64,000 nucleotides of DNA, from positions 1 through 64,000 of the forward strand of contig CALFBG010000061.1 in NCBI GenBank assembly GCA_937951685.1. Direction: 5' to 3'. Below, one piece after another: positions 1-11,400 of the stretch. The notes under the pieces were generated by a model. It was not told the origin of the DNA. It ran no database searches and was given only the letters and a program-made list of their open reading frames with translations. The position numbers and the translations under genes were made by a program. Source of the stretch: an uncultured Saprospiraceae bacterium. Lineage in GTDB: Bacteria > Bacteroidota > Bacteroidia > Chitinophagales > Saprospiraceae. How positions within the stretch are numbered: position 1 is the first letter of the stretch; every line of letters starts with the position of its first letter.

Positions 1-14
1 TTAGCGGAGGCTTC

Positions 15-3000
15 CTAGTGCAAGAATATCATTTTCTGGATTTTGCTTTTCCCCGTTTTCGTTTGTAGATGATAATAATATACACCTGCTTGGTAAGCAA
101 GATCACTCGCTCGCAGCGTTACTTCATGCCAACCCAACGGATACTGCCCACGTATTTGCTTCATGAGTTTACCCGCAGCATTATAAATATCTAATTGAAT
201 CTCCGTGGCTTCCCCTAATTCAAAAGCAATTGTAGTCTGCTCATGGAAAGGATTAGGTGTATTTTGCAATAAGCGTACGGACCGCATCGCAACTTCTTGC
301 CCTTTAAATTGTAGCTGTACTGCTTGTAATGCTTCTAGCTCAAAATTACGGTCTCCCGCGTAAGCTTCCGAAACTAACATCTCCGAGTTGATCCATAATG
401 CTTCCCGTAATCGAATCCTCTTTTTTGATTTCAATTTAAGATAAAACAAAATAGGATTTTCCTCAAGCAAAGTTGAACTCATCCGATTCCAACTAAAGCC
501 TAACGTACCTTGTGCTTGTCGATGCCAACCAAAATTATATCTGCCAATATCTGCAATCGTCCCCGTTTCTATATCCACGATCTCTATTGCATCCGCCGGA
601 AAGCCCAGCGTAAATTGACAACCTAGAATTTTAGAAAATTCATTCGCGTATACGGGCACTAAATATTCTTCCCCTACTTGTAGCAATTGATCTTCTATCT
701 CCAAGCGTAGTGTTCCTTCCGTATTTCTAACGGCTGCCGCTCCCGTCAAAGCGTTTGGATTTGCGGAGCAATCAATATCCCCAACTTTGATCCCAATAAA
801 ATCAGAATTATTCAGATTCTCGTACAAGCTATTAATCGAGAAGGATTCTGGAAAAGTATTTTGAAAAGGATTCGTAGGATTTGGAAAAACGTAACTCGAT
901 TCTACAAATCGCCAAGAAGTATTATTTGGAAATTCTAAACTTAGAAATAAAATGAATTTTCGTAGATCAATCACATCAAAGATCGAAATATGCCCAGATC
1001 GATTCACATCCGCCGCAATCTGCTTATAAGGAGAGTCAATATTTTCAATGTGAAGCAAATGTTTCGTAATAATAATTAAATCAAAAGTCGTAATGCCATT
1101 CCGAGGAAGCGTATCCTTTCTGGGTGTAATGGTAAAATTACCACCAGGGACCAATTCTTCAAAAGTGTACTGTCCCGAAAAATCCGTGGTTACTTGATTG
1201 GTCTCATCTCCACTTAGATTAAATTCTACGCCCGCCAGTCCTACTCCATTTGCATCTTCTACCCCACCCGAAATATTAACCGTTGGACAATTTCCTCCGT
1301 TATCTTGTATTTCTACTACCGTTACACAGGTAGCCGTATTGCCAGCTTCGTCCGTCACCAATAAACTGACATTTTGGAAACCAACGTCATCACAATCAAA
1401 ACTAGAAGGTTGAACCTCAAAGCTTAAATTTTCTGGTGCCGAACAATTATCCATACTCCCATAATCCAGCATTGCCGAGGTCAATTCGACGGTACCGCCT
1501 TCCGTGAGATTCGCCACCAAGCCCGTAATACAAATCACACTCGGATTAGTCCGGTCAACCACGGTGACTTGTATTTCGCAAGTACTGATATTACCACACT
1601 CATCCGAGACTTCATACTCAACGAGGTGTACCCCAACTGGATATATTCCACTCGCATCCGCCGTAGCTTCCTCCGCGTAAGGACTATTATTCGTAATACT
1701 CAAATTAGGGTTACAATCCATCCCCGTGACTGGAGCAATAGTCACGTAAGTCCCCGCACAATCATTTGCGTAAGCCTCTACCGTTATATTTTCCGGACAA
1801 TCCACAACTGGAGCTTCATTATCTAAGACTCTGATAATTTGAGTGTAAGTCCAATAACCTTCATTCGTACCACTGTTTGGATCAAAACTACACCATTCTA
1901 CTACTACCCAGTTACGCAAAATCGTGTAGCACGCAGGTGCCGCAAGGTTAAAAAAGTTATCTGTATGGCTGATCCCAACATCTTTGCAGGTTCCATTCAT
2001 GATTATAGGCGACCCCGTAATGCTCTCCTCCACCGACGTACCGCAAGTATAGCTAATAAACTCCGGCGGAAATTGCACCGTCATGGGATTAGTATCCTCT
2101 AGGTAAATCCACTGCGTGCAAATCTGTTCATTGCCTTCTGTATCTACTGTCGTCCACGTTCGTTCAACGCTCCCTGTATTACAGGTATTAAGGTTGAGTT
2201 GGTCGGTAAAATAAATCGTATCAATGCTACAATTATCCGTACTTGTTGCCACGCCCGTTAGTCCTAAATCTTCGTAATCTTCCACACAAGCAATCGTTAC
2301 GTCTGCCGGGCAACTAATCAATGGATAAATATTATCCGCCACTTGTATCGAACTACTACAGCTGCTAAAATTACCGGCTGTATCATAAACCCTCAAGTGA
2401 ACTGGAATTGGCGAAGCCGCTATATCTGTACAATCAAAACTTAGAAAAGGGGTGAAAGTTACACCGTCTCTACTCAATTCAAAATAATCAATTCCACAAT
2501 TGTCGGTACTAGCGCTATTCACCGCAGTTGGTAGTAAAATGGCTGTTCCGATATTCGTTAAACTGATCTCTAAAGTTTCCGCGCAAGCGGCTAAAGGCGT
2601 AACGTCGTCAACCACCGTAATCGTCATCTGACAAGTATCTTTATTGCCACATTCATCCTCGGCAATGTATGCCACGTTATGGACACCAATGGGTACCTCA
2701 TCAAAAGGACCATAGCCATTTCCGAAAGCCCAACTTGGTACGATCGTCACACTAGAACAATCATCCGTCGCACTAGCTGCGGGTAAATTAATCGTCGCAC
2801 CACAAGTAGAGGAAGTCGTTCCAACCACAAGATTGGCAGGACAGCTTAACACAGGAGGCGTTTTATCTTTCAATTTTATCAATTGTACATCTACGACAAA
2901 CTCACCGTTGCATTCGTCTAATAATGTCCAAGTTCTCAGAATATTGACACTATTAGGAGAGCAAGCTGGTAAGACTTGATCCGAAGAAGAAATTAAAAGT

Positions 3001-3788
3001 TCGCAATGCGTTGAATTTGTTAATAGCATACCAGCTAAACTTGGTGCACCAGTAAGGCTGAAGTCACTTGGATCATCCAGACAATCTAGCGATGGACTTT
3101 CTACGTCGTCGCGATTGAGTGGCAACATAATATCATTTAGCGTGGCCCTTTTGAAATATATGTTTTGCACACACACCCCCGTATTACCAGCGTCGTCCGT
3201 TACACTCCAAGTTCGTTCTATACGACTCGTAATAGAATCTCCTCCTTGATTCGTAAAACAAGTCAAATCGTAAAAGACATCTGTATAACTCAGATCATTC
3301 ATATCTAAGTTACTACAATTATCTACGACGGTTGGATATCCAATATCTTCGGGAGTCGCCGACTCAATGCACCAAATGGTTGTATCTTGACAAAGGATAT
3401 TTGGTGAAAAATTATCGCTTAGTATAATCGTTCCCCCACAAGAGTTGCCAGTAAAAATATTAACAATGCTATAGTTCAGTATTTGACCGATTTGGCTACA
3501 ATCAAGTACTCCAAAGAGCGGCGCTCCATTTTCATCTGTGATTGCTAAGCTAAAATCAGCTGGATCGCAGGCAGGATTAGCAAGCCCCAACTCAACCGTA
3601 ATCACCGCTTCTCCACTACTACCTAAAGCGATACTCAATGCCGAATTGCAAACTGGTGTACATTGCGCCTGTAGTTTAAGATTTGTTGCTAGTGTTAGCA
3701 ACAGGAAAAGTACTGGTAGAAGACTAGGCCTCCACAGTACAATACGTTGAATCGAATTCCAATATGTTTGATGACGCAACTTAAGCAT
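15..3788 (-). CDS. HYR-domain, dockerin/cohesin-like T9SS type A cargo protein
   Basis: The 1257-residue product is a secreted, probably surface-attached protein of unknown substrate. A signal peptide with a long n-region ends near residue 42 (LKLQAQ). The body is rich in Cys-containing beta-sandwich modules, including two recognisable HYR domains at about 308-395 and 652-742 (TPPVLSCP and APVVDCPENITV starts, DECGN motifs). A carboxypeptidase-regulatory-like module near 845-890 is followed by a dockerin-like pair at about 890-955. Its second loop is canonical (DVNRSGHISIFD) and its first is degenerate. A cohesin-like domain covers about 1024-1160, and the last 86 residues are a type A T9SS sorting domain (NTPNPF start, KIQKMIFLH end). 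The peroxidase at 22675-25608 carries the same tail order. The gene stands 600 bases downstream of the SprF-like gene and is probably transcribed separately. Domain calls were made by eye; the overall class is secure and the function unknown. Confidence 0.9.
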   Translation of the reverse strand: MLKLRHQTYWNSIQRIVLWRPSLLPVLFLLLTLATNLKLQAQCTPVCNSALSIALGSSGEAVITVELGLANPACDPADFSLAITDENGAPLFGVLDCSQIGQILNYSIVNIFTGNSCGGTIILSDNFSPNILCQDTTIWCIESATPEDIGYPTVVDNCSNLDMNDLSYTDVFYDLTCFTNQGGDSITSRIERTWSVTDDAGNTGVCVQNIYFKRATLNDIMLPLNRDDVESPSLDCLDDPSDFSLTGAPSLAGMLLTNSTHCELLISSSDQVLPACSPNSVNILRTWTLLDECNGEFVVDVQLIKLKDKTPPVLSCPANLVVGTTSSTCGATINLPAASATDDCSSVTIVPSWAFGNGYGPFDEVPIGVHNVAYIAEDECGNKDTCQMTITVVDDVTPLAACAETLEISLTNIGTAILLPTAVNSASTDNCGIDYFELSRDGVTFTPFLSFDCTDIAASPIPVHLRVYDTAGNFSSCSSSIQVADNIYPLISCPADVTIACVEDYEDLGLTGVATSTDNCSIDTIYFTDQLNLNTCNTGSVERTWTTVDTEGNEQICTQWIYLEDTNPMTVQFPPEFISYTCGTSVEESITGSPIIMNGTCKDVGISHTDNFFNLAAPACYTILRNWVVVEWCSFDPNSGTNEGYWTYTQIIRVLDNEAPVVDCPENITVEAYANDCAGTYVTIAPVTGMDCNPNLSITNNSPYAEEATADASGIYPVGVHLVEYEVSDECGNISTCEIQVTVVDRTNPSVICITGLVANLTEGGTVELTSAMLDYGSMDNCSAPENLSFEVQPSSFDCDDVGFQNVSLLVTDEAGNTATCVTVVEIQDNGGNCPTVNISGGVEDANGVGLAGVEFNLSGDETNQVTTDFSGQYTFEELVPGGNFTITPRKDTLPRNGITTFDLIIITKHLLHIENIDSPYKQIAADVNRSGHISIFDVIDLRKFILFLSLEFPNNTSWRFVESSYVFPNPTNPFQNTFPESFSINSLYENLNNSDFIGIKVGDIDCSANPNALTGAAAVRNTEGTLRLEIEDQLLQVGEEYLVPVYANEFSKILGCQFTLGFPADAIEIVDIETGTIADIGRYNFGWHRQAQGTLGFSWNRMSSTLLEENPILFYLKLKSKKRIRLREALWINSEMLVSEAYAGDRNFELEALQAVQLQFKGQEVAMRSVRLLQNTPNPFHEQTTIAFELGEATEIQLDIYNAAGKLMKQIRGQYPLGWHEVTLRASDLAYQAGVYYYHLQTKTGKSKIQKMIFLH

Positions 3789-4299
3789 ACGATCTCATTG
3801 GACTATATTTACTACATAGATTTTTATAAGTACTTATGTTCTAACTCACTTTCTCTTTTCAAAAATTTATGTTCAAATCATTTGCATTACGCACTAATGA
3901 AATTTTCAAATACCAGATTCCTCATCAGCGAATACCATGATGAAATTTTCTAGTGTAAGTAAAGCCTTTCGGCTAAACAACCTTATTTACAAAGAGGGTA
4001 AAACCATATCATGCGAGAGGGAGTGCATGAACAACGGGGGGCAAATAGTATTTTCTCAGGCAGTTTTTTACAAAAAACTTAAACTTCATTCCCGAAAAGA
4101 GTCAACTATTCGTAGACTATAGATCAAGTATCAAGCCGATTTCTAATTTTTAAGAAAAATCTAGCCTTTCCGGCTAAAAATCTAAGAATATGTCTAAATT
4201 TTCATGATTGCGCGAAAGGGAATAAATATTTTGATCACTTGGGGGCTTTTCAAGGAGTAGGCGGTATAAGGTAGCACTCAAGGCAGATAAATAAACTGA
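3789..4299. other. intergenic region without a recognised gene
   Basis: About 500 AT-rich bases lie between the start of the HYR protein gene and the terminator of the SprF-like gene. Short open frames of 60-70 codons are present but show no protein-like composition. A short motif with AGCCTTTC and GGCTAAA occurs twice, near 3963 and 4163. It may be a small hairpin, and nothing more can be assigned. Confidence 0.5.
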
Positions 4300-4341
4300 C
4301 CAGAAAAGAGAAGCCCCCTCCTGACTAAGTCAGGAAGAGGC
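4300..4341 (-). terminator. intrinsic terminator of the SprF-like operon
   Basis: On the minus strand a 12-bp stem (arms 4313-4324 and 4330-4341, with G-U pairs, 5-nt loop) is followed by TTCTCTTTTC. It lies about 75 bases past the stop codon of the PorP/SprF-like gene, where an operon terminator is expected. Confidence 0.6.
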
Positions 4342-4415
4342 CATCCCAAAAACCAATTGTTAAAGGTTTCTTTAATTAGGATTGAAGTTCGCTCAATACT
4401 TATCGTTTACTACGA

Positions 4416-5378
4416 TTACTTATTTTTATTTTTGTCGGAGCGACCAAATTCAAACCCAATTGTTATTTCGTGTGATCCGCCGTTGAAACTTTGGAATTCA
4501 TCCAAAAAGACATCGTAGGAATAGAAAAATCTTAATGCTTGGTACTTCGTACCAATTAATACTCCAAAGGAACTTACGCCGTCTAACTGTTCGGGTAGAC
4601 CCGCAAGATTTCCAGTAGTTGCTCGGTAAGAAACACCACCAATCAATTTCTCATCTAGGAAAGAAGCTTTCAAATTGATATCAAATTGGAAAGGTACATT
4701 TCTTACTTTCTTCAATAAGAAAGAAGGCTCTAATGAAAAACTATTGCTGACCTCAAATTTATGTCCCGCGTGTAAGGTAAAATATTGGATAAAAGAGTTG
4801 CTCGTAGAATCAACGCCAATATTATCTAAACGGTTTCTAATCAAGTTTGGCAAAGCGATTCCAAAGAAGGTATTCTTCTTATAACTTCCCGTAAATCCTA
4901 GGGAGGCATCAAACGCTTTTACACCTTCTTCCGCATCTCCAACTACTTCATCTCCGGCATCATATAATGGATTGTCCAAAGAAGAATTATTCAAGCGCAT
5001 TTCGTGAAATTCTGTAGAGAGTCCCAATGCAAAGCTCAAACCTCGATCCTCAATATCATAGCGAAAAGCGTAAGATAATTGCGCGCGGTAACTAGATACA
5101 TTTCCAATACTTTCTGCGTAAAGCAGCGCACCAATTCCTAATCGCTTACCGATTGGACCATTGTAACTCACGGAGTAAGTTTTAGGTGCACCTGGAAAGC
5201 CCGTCCATTGTGTACGCGTATTGATAAATAATTTGTGATGCTCTGCATCGAAACCTGCCGTAGCAGGGTTGATGAGTAATGGGTTAATTTGATAGTGCAT
5301 TAAGACTGCCTCTTCTTGCGCCTGCGACCATTGTACTAAAATACAGCACGCAAATATAAGTGTGATAAACTTTTTCAT
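4416..5378 (-). CDS. PorP/SprF family type IX secretion system outer-membrane protein
   Basis: The 320-residue product belongs to the PorP/SprF family, predicted outer-membrane beta-barrels that work with T9SS. SprF of Flavobacterium johnsoniae is needed to secrete or attach SprB, a type B sorting-domain cargo. The protein has a signal peptide (cleavage after WSQAQ, residue 21), the family N-terminal signature (HYQINPLLINPATAG, then a TRTQWTGFPGAP segment) and alternating beta-strand patterns to the end. The length is normal for the family. It starts 32 bases after the giant SprB-repeat gene, whose C-terminus is a type B sorting domain. The pair therefore reproduces the sprB-sprF arrangement, and this protein is probably the dedicated partner of that cargo. 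No symbol is given because the genome will have several paralogues. Confidence 0.93.
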   Translation of the reverse strand: MKKFITLIFACCILVQWSQAQEEAVLMHYQINPLLINPATAGFDAEHHKLFINTRTQWTGFPGAPKTYSVSYNGPIGKRLGIGALLYAESIGNVSSYRAQLSYAFRYDIEDRGLSFALGLSTEFHEMRLNNSSLDNPLYDAGDEVVGDAEEGVKAFDASLGFTGSYKKNTFFGIALPNLIRNRLDNIGVDSTSNSFIQYFTLHAGHKFEVSNSFSLEPSFLLKKVRNVPFQFDINLKASFLDEKLIGGVSYRATTGNLAGLPEQLDGVSSFGVLIGTKYQALRFFYSYDVFLDEFQSFNGGSHEITIGFEFGRSDKNKNK

Positions 5379-5410
5379 GTTAGATTAAGTTAAGAGTTTT
5401 TGGGAATAAA

Positions 5411-8400
5411 TTACCTTCTCAATAATGTCACGTGACCTTTCGTTTGCTGGTTAGCCCCCGAACTATCTTTGTAAGCAAAGACGTAGAAATATGTACCTTC
5501 TGGCAAGTCATCACCATCTAAGGTTTTTCCAATCCAACTATTATCATAGCTGTCCGCACGGTATACCAATTGTCCCCATCGGTTATAAACCTCAAGACTA
5601 TTTTCTGCGTATAGGTTTGAACAGTTGATAATAAATTCATCGTTCTTTCCGTCTCTGTTTGGCGTGATAATATCTCGCACTTCTAAGCAATCTACTGGAT
5701 CTTCTAAATCAACTTGTCCCGTAGCCGTACAACCGTTCGCATCTGTTACTAAAACAGCATACAAGCCTTCCGGTACATTTGATAATTCAGAACCAATGGT
5801 TCCTCCAGAATTGTTCCACTGATAATTGAATGGCGCAGTACCGCCAATTGGAATCGCTTTAGCGTAACGTCTTGCACCATCCGCTTCAAACTCTACTACA
5901 ATTGGATCCGGCTCCGTCAAGGTAAAGTCAACTGTTCCTACTCTGTTGTTGGCATCCGTTACCGTTACGGTATAGTTTCCAGCACAAACTAAGAAGATTG
6001 CATCGTTGATATCACCTCTACTCCACAAGTAAGTATAAGGTGCTGTTCCTCCAATTGGAATCGCAGATAACTCACCGTCGCACTCTCCGTTGCAACTAAT
6101 TACTTCATCTACACTAATCTCCACCACGAATGGCTCTATGGATGGTAAGATAAATGTTTCTGTAGTTACACAAGCTCGACTGTCTGTAACAACTACGGTG
6201 TAAGATCCACCGTTGATGCCACCGATATCTTGCGTTGTTGCACCATTATTCCAATCGTAACTGTAAGGAGGAGTACCACCCGTTACCGTAATATCAATCG
6301 CACCGTCGTTACCGACTAGTGGTGCGGTGATTTGATTATTTGAAATGCTTAATGCTGCACTTGGAGCGCTAATCACTAAGGCATCATTGATAAAGCTATT
6401 ACCTCCTTGATCCGTAATCGTCACTGCGTACGTTCCTGGACTAAGGTTACTAATGTTTTGATCTGCTGAAGTAAATCCAGGTCCCGTCCAAGTAAAAACA
6501 TAAGCTGGGCTTCCACCAGAAACATTCGTTACAATAGAACCATCATCCTGTCCAAAACAACTCACATCCATAACATCAAAGTCAACGACTAAGCCTAACT
6601 CTACTACAATGGAAGCAGAACCAGCTGGACAGCCATTCGCATCCGTTACAACTACGTTATATGGACTGTTATTATGACAAAGACCTGATACATCTTGACT
6701 GATTGGTCCGTGACTCCACACATAACTATAAGGTGCTACACCTCCTGTTACAGAAATATTTATCGCACCAGTACAATTCGTTTGTGTTGGATCGGTATTA
6801 TTAATTACTGCATCTACGGTAATTACTATTGGATCAGGTTCTTCAATCGTGAACCCTTGCGTAGTCATTAAACCACCATTATCTGTAATCGTAACCGTAT
6901 AGTCACCTGCTGTTAATTCATCGAAACAAACATTTCCGGTCAAACTATTGATAACGTTACCAGCACCAAGGCTAAAGGTGTAAGGTTCACAACCACCGAA
7001 GATCGAAATACAAGCTTCTCCGTCATCTCCACCATTACAATTTACATCCGTCTCGTTGATTTCCGCAATGATTAAGGGTGCAGGTTCGATAGTGATATCG
7101 TTAGAAACTAGAATACATCCTTTATTATCCGTAACGGTAACACTGTAATCATTTTTGCACAAGTTTGCAACGTTCTGGCTGATAGGTCCGTGGCTCCATT
7201 CAAAGCTGTACGGCAAGGTTCCTCCTGCCACACTAATGTTGATCGCACCATTACAGCCCTGTCCAGACTCATTGGTAATATTGACATTGGTTAAAGTCAT
7301 TGCCGTTGGTTGTCCTACCGTATAGGTTTCTGTAATGGTCAAGCCTAAATTATCCGTTACCGTTACCGTGTAACTTCCTGCGGTTAATCCAGTAACAACC
7401 GAAGAGATCGAACTTTGTACGTCCCACTCGAATTCGTATGGTGCATTTCCACCCACAATTTGCAGCGAGATAGAACCATCATCTCCACCAAAACAAGATA
7501 CATTATTAACTGTCTGAATAACATCAAAAGGAATTTGCACCTGGAAACAAGTTGATTCGGTACAACCATTATCATCCGTCACCGTTACGCAGTAGTTTCC
7601 TAAAGCTAAGTTCGTGAGATCTTCCATTACCGATGTAAATCCACTAGGTCCTTCCCAAGCATAGCTGTAAGGAGAAGTACCACCCGTCGCTGTAAGATCA
7701 ATTGATCCATCATTATTAGCAGAACTGGCATTAACTACATTCCCCGTGAGCGCGATTGCACTTGGCTCAGAGATATTAATGGTACCAGAGCTTCTAGTAC
7801 AACCATTTGCATCCGTAACGGTAACTGCGTAGTTTCCTGCACATAAGTTCGCTAAGTCTTCGTTGATACTAATTTGCGTATTGGTATCTTCGTTAAACCA
7901 ACTATAGGAATAAGCTCCCGTTCCACCACTTGCACCTAAGTCAATTGATCCGTTACACTGACCCGCACAACTTAAGTTTGCTGGTGTAAAATCGATGCTA
8001 ATTGCTGTCGGTTCGCTAATCATTACCCCACTCGTAATCGTACATCCATTATCATCTGTGATCGTTACCGTGTAAGATCCTACTGCTAATCCGCTAGGAT
8101 CCTCCATGCCATCGTAAGCATTATCATTCCAATCATAGTTATAAGGGAGTGTTCCTCCAGTAACCGTTAAATCAATACTTCCGTTGGTCAAACCATTACA
8201 AGTAATATCATTTCCAATGATTGTTGCGCCGAGTACGTCGGGCTCCGTTACCATCATACTAGTAGTCTCGGTACAACCATTATCGTCCGTTACCGTTACC
8301 GTGTAATTTCCAGCACAAAGTCCGGTAGGGTTTTGATTTGTACCCGCACCATTACTCCAAGCAAAACTATAAGGAGCAGTTCCGCCGGTAGCACTTAAGT

Positions 8401-11400
8401 TTAAGCTTCCATCACAGACGCCATTACAACTTGCATTACTTCCCGTCACGGTTAAGTCAAGCGCTAATGGTGTACCTACAGTAATCACACTCGATACAAT
8501 TGCACAACCATTATCTCCGGTAACCGTCAAGGTATAATTTCCAGCTGCTAAATTTGTTAAATCTTCCGTAGTGGCTCCTCCCGTCCAAAGGAAAGTATAA
8601 GGAGCAATACCATTCATGATAGTTACATTAATGGCACCATCCATATCACCATTACAAGTGACGTTCGTTATATCTATTTGATCAATAGTAGGACAAGAAG
8701 CTGCTCCTACGGTGAAGGAGTTCGTTCCAGTACAGCCATTATCATCGGTTACGGTTACAGTATACGTTCCTGCACTCAAACCGGTTAAATCAGCATCCGT
8801 ACCTTGTCCCGCCGACCATTCGTAATCGTATGGAGAAGTTCCTCCCGATACGTCAGTATCAATACTTCCATCGTTGCCTGCCATTTCGTTCATTACCGTT
8901 CCAGTAATTAAAATTGGCATTGGTTCTGTAACCGAAGCCGTAGTAACCATTTCACATCCTTGGTCGTCCGTTACCGTTACATTATATACACCTGCGCACA
9001 AACCGTTAGGATCTTCGTCCGTTCCAGCTCCATTATCCCAAGCATAAGTATAAGGACTGGTTCCGCCGCTAACGGCAAGATTAATTGATCCATCACAAAC
9101 GCCGTTACAGCTTGTTGCTATTGGTAGTACCACTAAGCCTAAGGCATCGGGTTGATCTACCGTAGCAGTAATTGTTTCCGTACAACCATTTTGGTCAGTA
9201 ACGGTAACGGTATAATTAGCTGCACATAAGTCACTAGGATCTTCATTTGTAAAACCATTACTCCAAAGGTAAGTGTACATCCCCATTGCTCCGTTGATTG
9301 TTAAGTCAATACTTCCATCGCATACACCATCACAACTTGCATCGGTAGGATTTACACTTAACGTAACGCCCGTTCCTCCACCAACAATTCCAGTGATCGT
9401 TTCCATACAACCATTATCATCGGTAACGGTAACAGTATACGTATTAGCACATAAGTTCGTTGGATCTTCGTCCGTACCTGCACCATTGTCCCAAATATAA
9501 GTATAAGGTGCAGTTCCCGTATTCACGGTCAGGTTGATACTTCCGTCACAAACGGCTCCACAACTTGCATCACTCGGAGCAATACTAAGATCTATTCCCG
9601 CTCCATTATCTATTGTTCCAGTAATTGTTCCAGTACAACCATTATCATCGGTAACCGTTACACTATAACTATCTGCACACAAATCGCTAGGGTCTTCATC
9701 CGTACCCGCACCATTGTTCCAGATATAGGTATAAGGTGCAGTTCCCGTATTCACCGTTAAATTAATACTTCCATTACAAACACCATCACAGCTAGCATCC
9801 GTAGGTGAAATACTAAGATCTATTCCTGCTCCATTATCTATCGTTGCTGAAATTACTTTCGTACAACCATTATCATCAGTCACCGTAACGGTATACGTAT
9901 CCGCACACAAATCGCTAGGGTCTTCGTCGGTACCAGCACTGTTGTCCCACGCAAATGTGTAAGGACTCGTTCCGCCTGAAACGTTTAAGTCAATGCTTCC
10001 ATTACAAACACCTGCACAACTAGCATCCGTAGGGGTAACACCCAAGGTAATATCAGTTGGCGATCCTATGGTTGCACTTGTGGTTGTCGTACAACCATTA
10101 TCGTCTGTAACCGTTACATTATAAGTATCTGGACATAATCCAGTTGGATCTTCATCTGTACCAGCACCATTATCCCAAACAAAAGTATAAGGGCTAGTTC
10201 CTCCAAGCACGGTCAAAGTGATTGATCCATCACAAACTCCGTTGCAGCTTACATCGTTGCCCATCGCAATCGTATTTAAGAGCAATGGCTCTGTAATTGC
10301 TTCCGTTGCGGTGGTTGTACAACCATTGTCATCCGTGACCGTGACGCTATAACTACCTTCACATAAGTTATCAACATCTTCCGTTGTACTGCCATTACTC
10401 CACAAGAAACTATAAGGATTCGTTCCGCCCGTAACCGTAAGATCAATACTTCCATCACAATCTCCATTGCAACTTGCTCCCGTGGCAGCAGTTGTAGCAC
10501 CTAATGCTGTAGCCGGTTCTGTTACCGTATAAGTATCCGTTACCGTAGCGGAACTATTGTCCGTTACCGTTACCGTATAAGTATCAGCGACTAAGTCTGC
10601 AATGTCTTGTGTGGTCGCACCATTACTCCAGAGATAACTATACGGCATATCTCCGCCCACGACGGTAATGTCAATGCTTCCAGTATTATCCCCGTTACAA
10701 TCTACCTCCGTTACAGTATTACTTACAATATCCAAAGGACCTTCGCCACCGGGACTTTGTACGGTATAATCACAGCCAATGGTTTGAAAATTAATCGCTG
10801 GTGGACTATTGATATCCGCTACTTCAATTGCGGTAGGTACATTTGTTATATTAAAAAATCCGTCATCGCCAACGTTACCCGTTACGTCAAAACACGCTGA
10901 GAAAATAACAGTACCATCAACGAGCGTTTGACCATTCACTGGGTTTTGGGCCAACCAGAAAACGGTAATCGCAGAATCTCCTACGATTCCAATATTTCCA
11001 CCTTGTTGGTTCGGATCATAAAAAAGCAAAGTTGGATTGGCTCCTAAGTCAATCGTATTAAATTTCATCACGTTAGTATCCCATTGCATACTATACGTCA
11101 TTCCAGTAATATTAATAAAATTGTTGGCCATAAAATCAAAGCAAACCGTAGAATCTGGGTTGACTTCTGGACAAGAGGTAAATAAAGTAATTCCATCAAA
11201 AACACCCGTTACCGTTACACTTCCCTCTTGACCATCAAAGTTTAACTCTGGTGGGCTATTCACATCGTTGGCTGAAATATCACTTGGTTCGTCCGTAAAA
11301 GAAATCGGACTAACCTGTCCAGCGGAGCCAATGACGTTGAAGCAAACAGAATAAATGGTAGTGTTATTGGCTAAGCTCTGTCCCGAAATAGGATTCGGGG

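Noticed and set aside
3747-4122. Two overlapping plus-strand open frames of 61-68 codons beside the HYR protein gene
   Set aside because: They partly overlap the start of a well-supported gene on the other strand, have no protein-like pattern and no start context.
5710-10735. Regular repeats that could be mistaken for a CRISPR array or satellite
   Set aside because: Units are about 240 bases, in frame and code for SprB domains with third-position variation; there are no short identical repeats with unique spacers and no cas genes.
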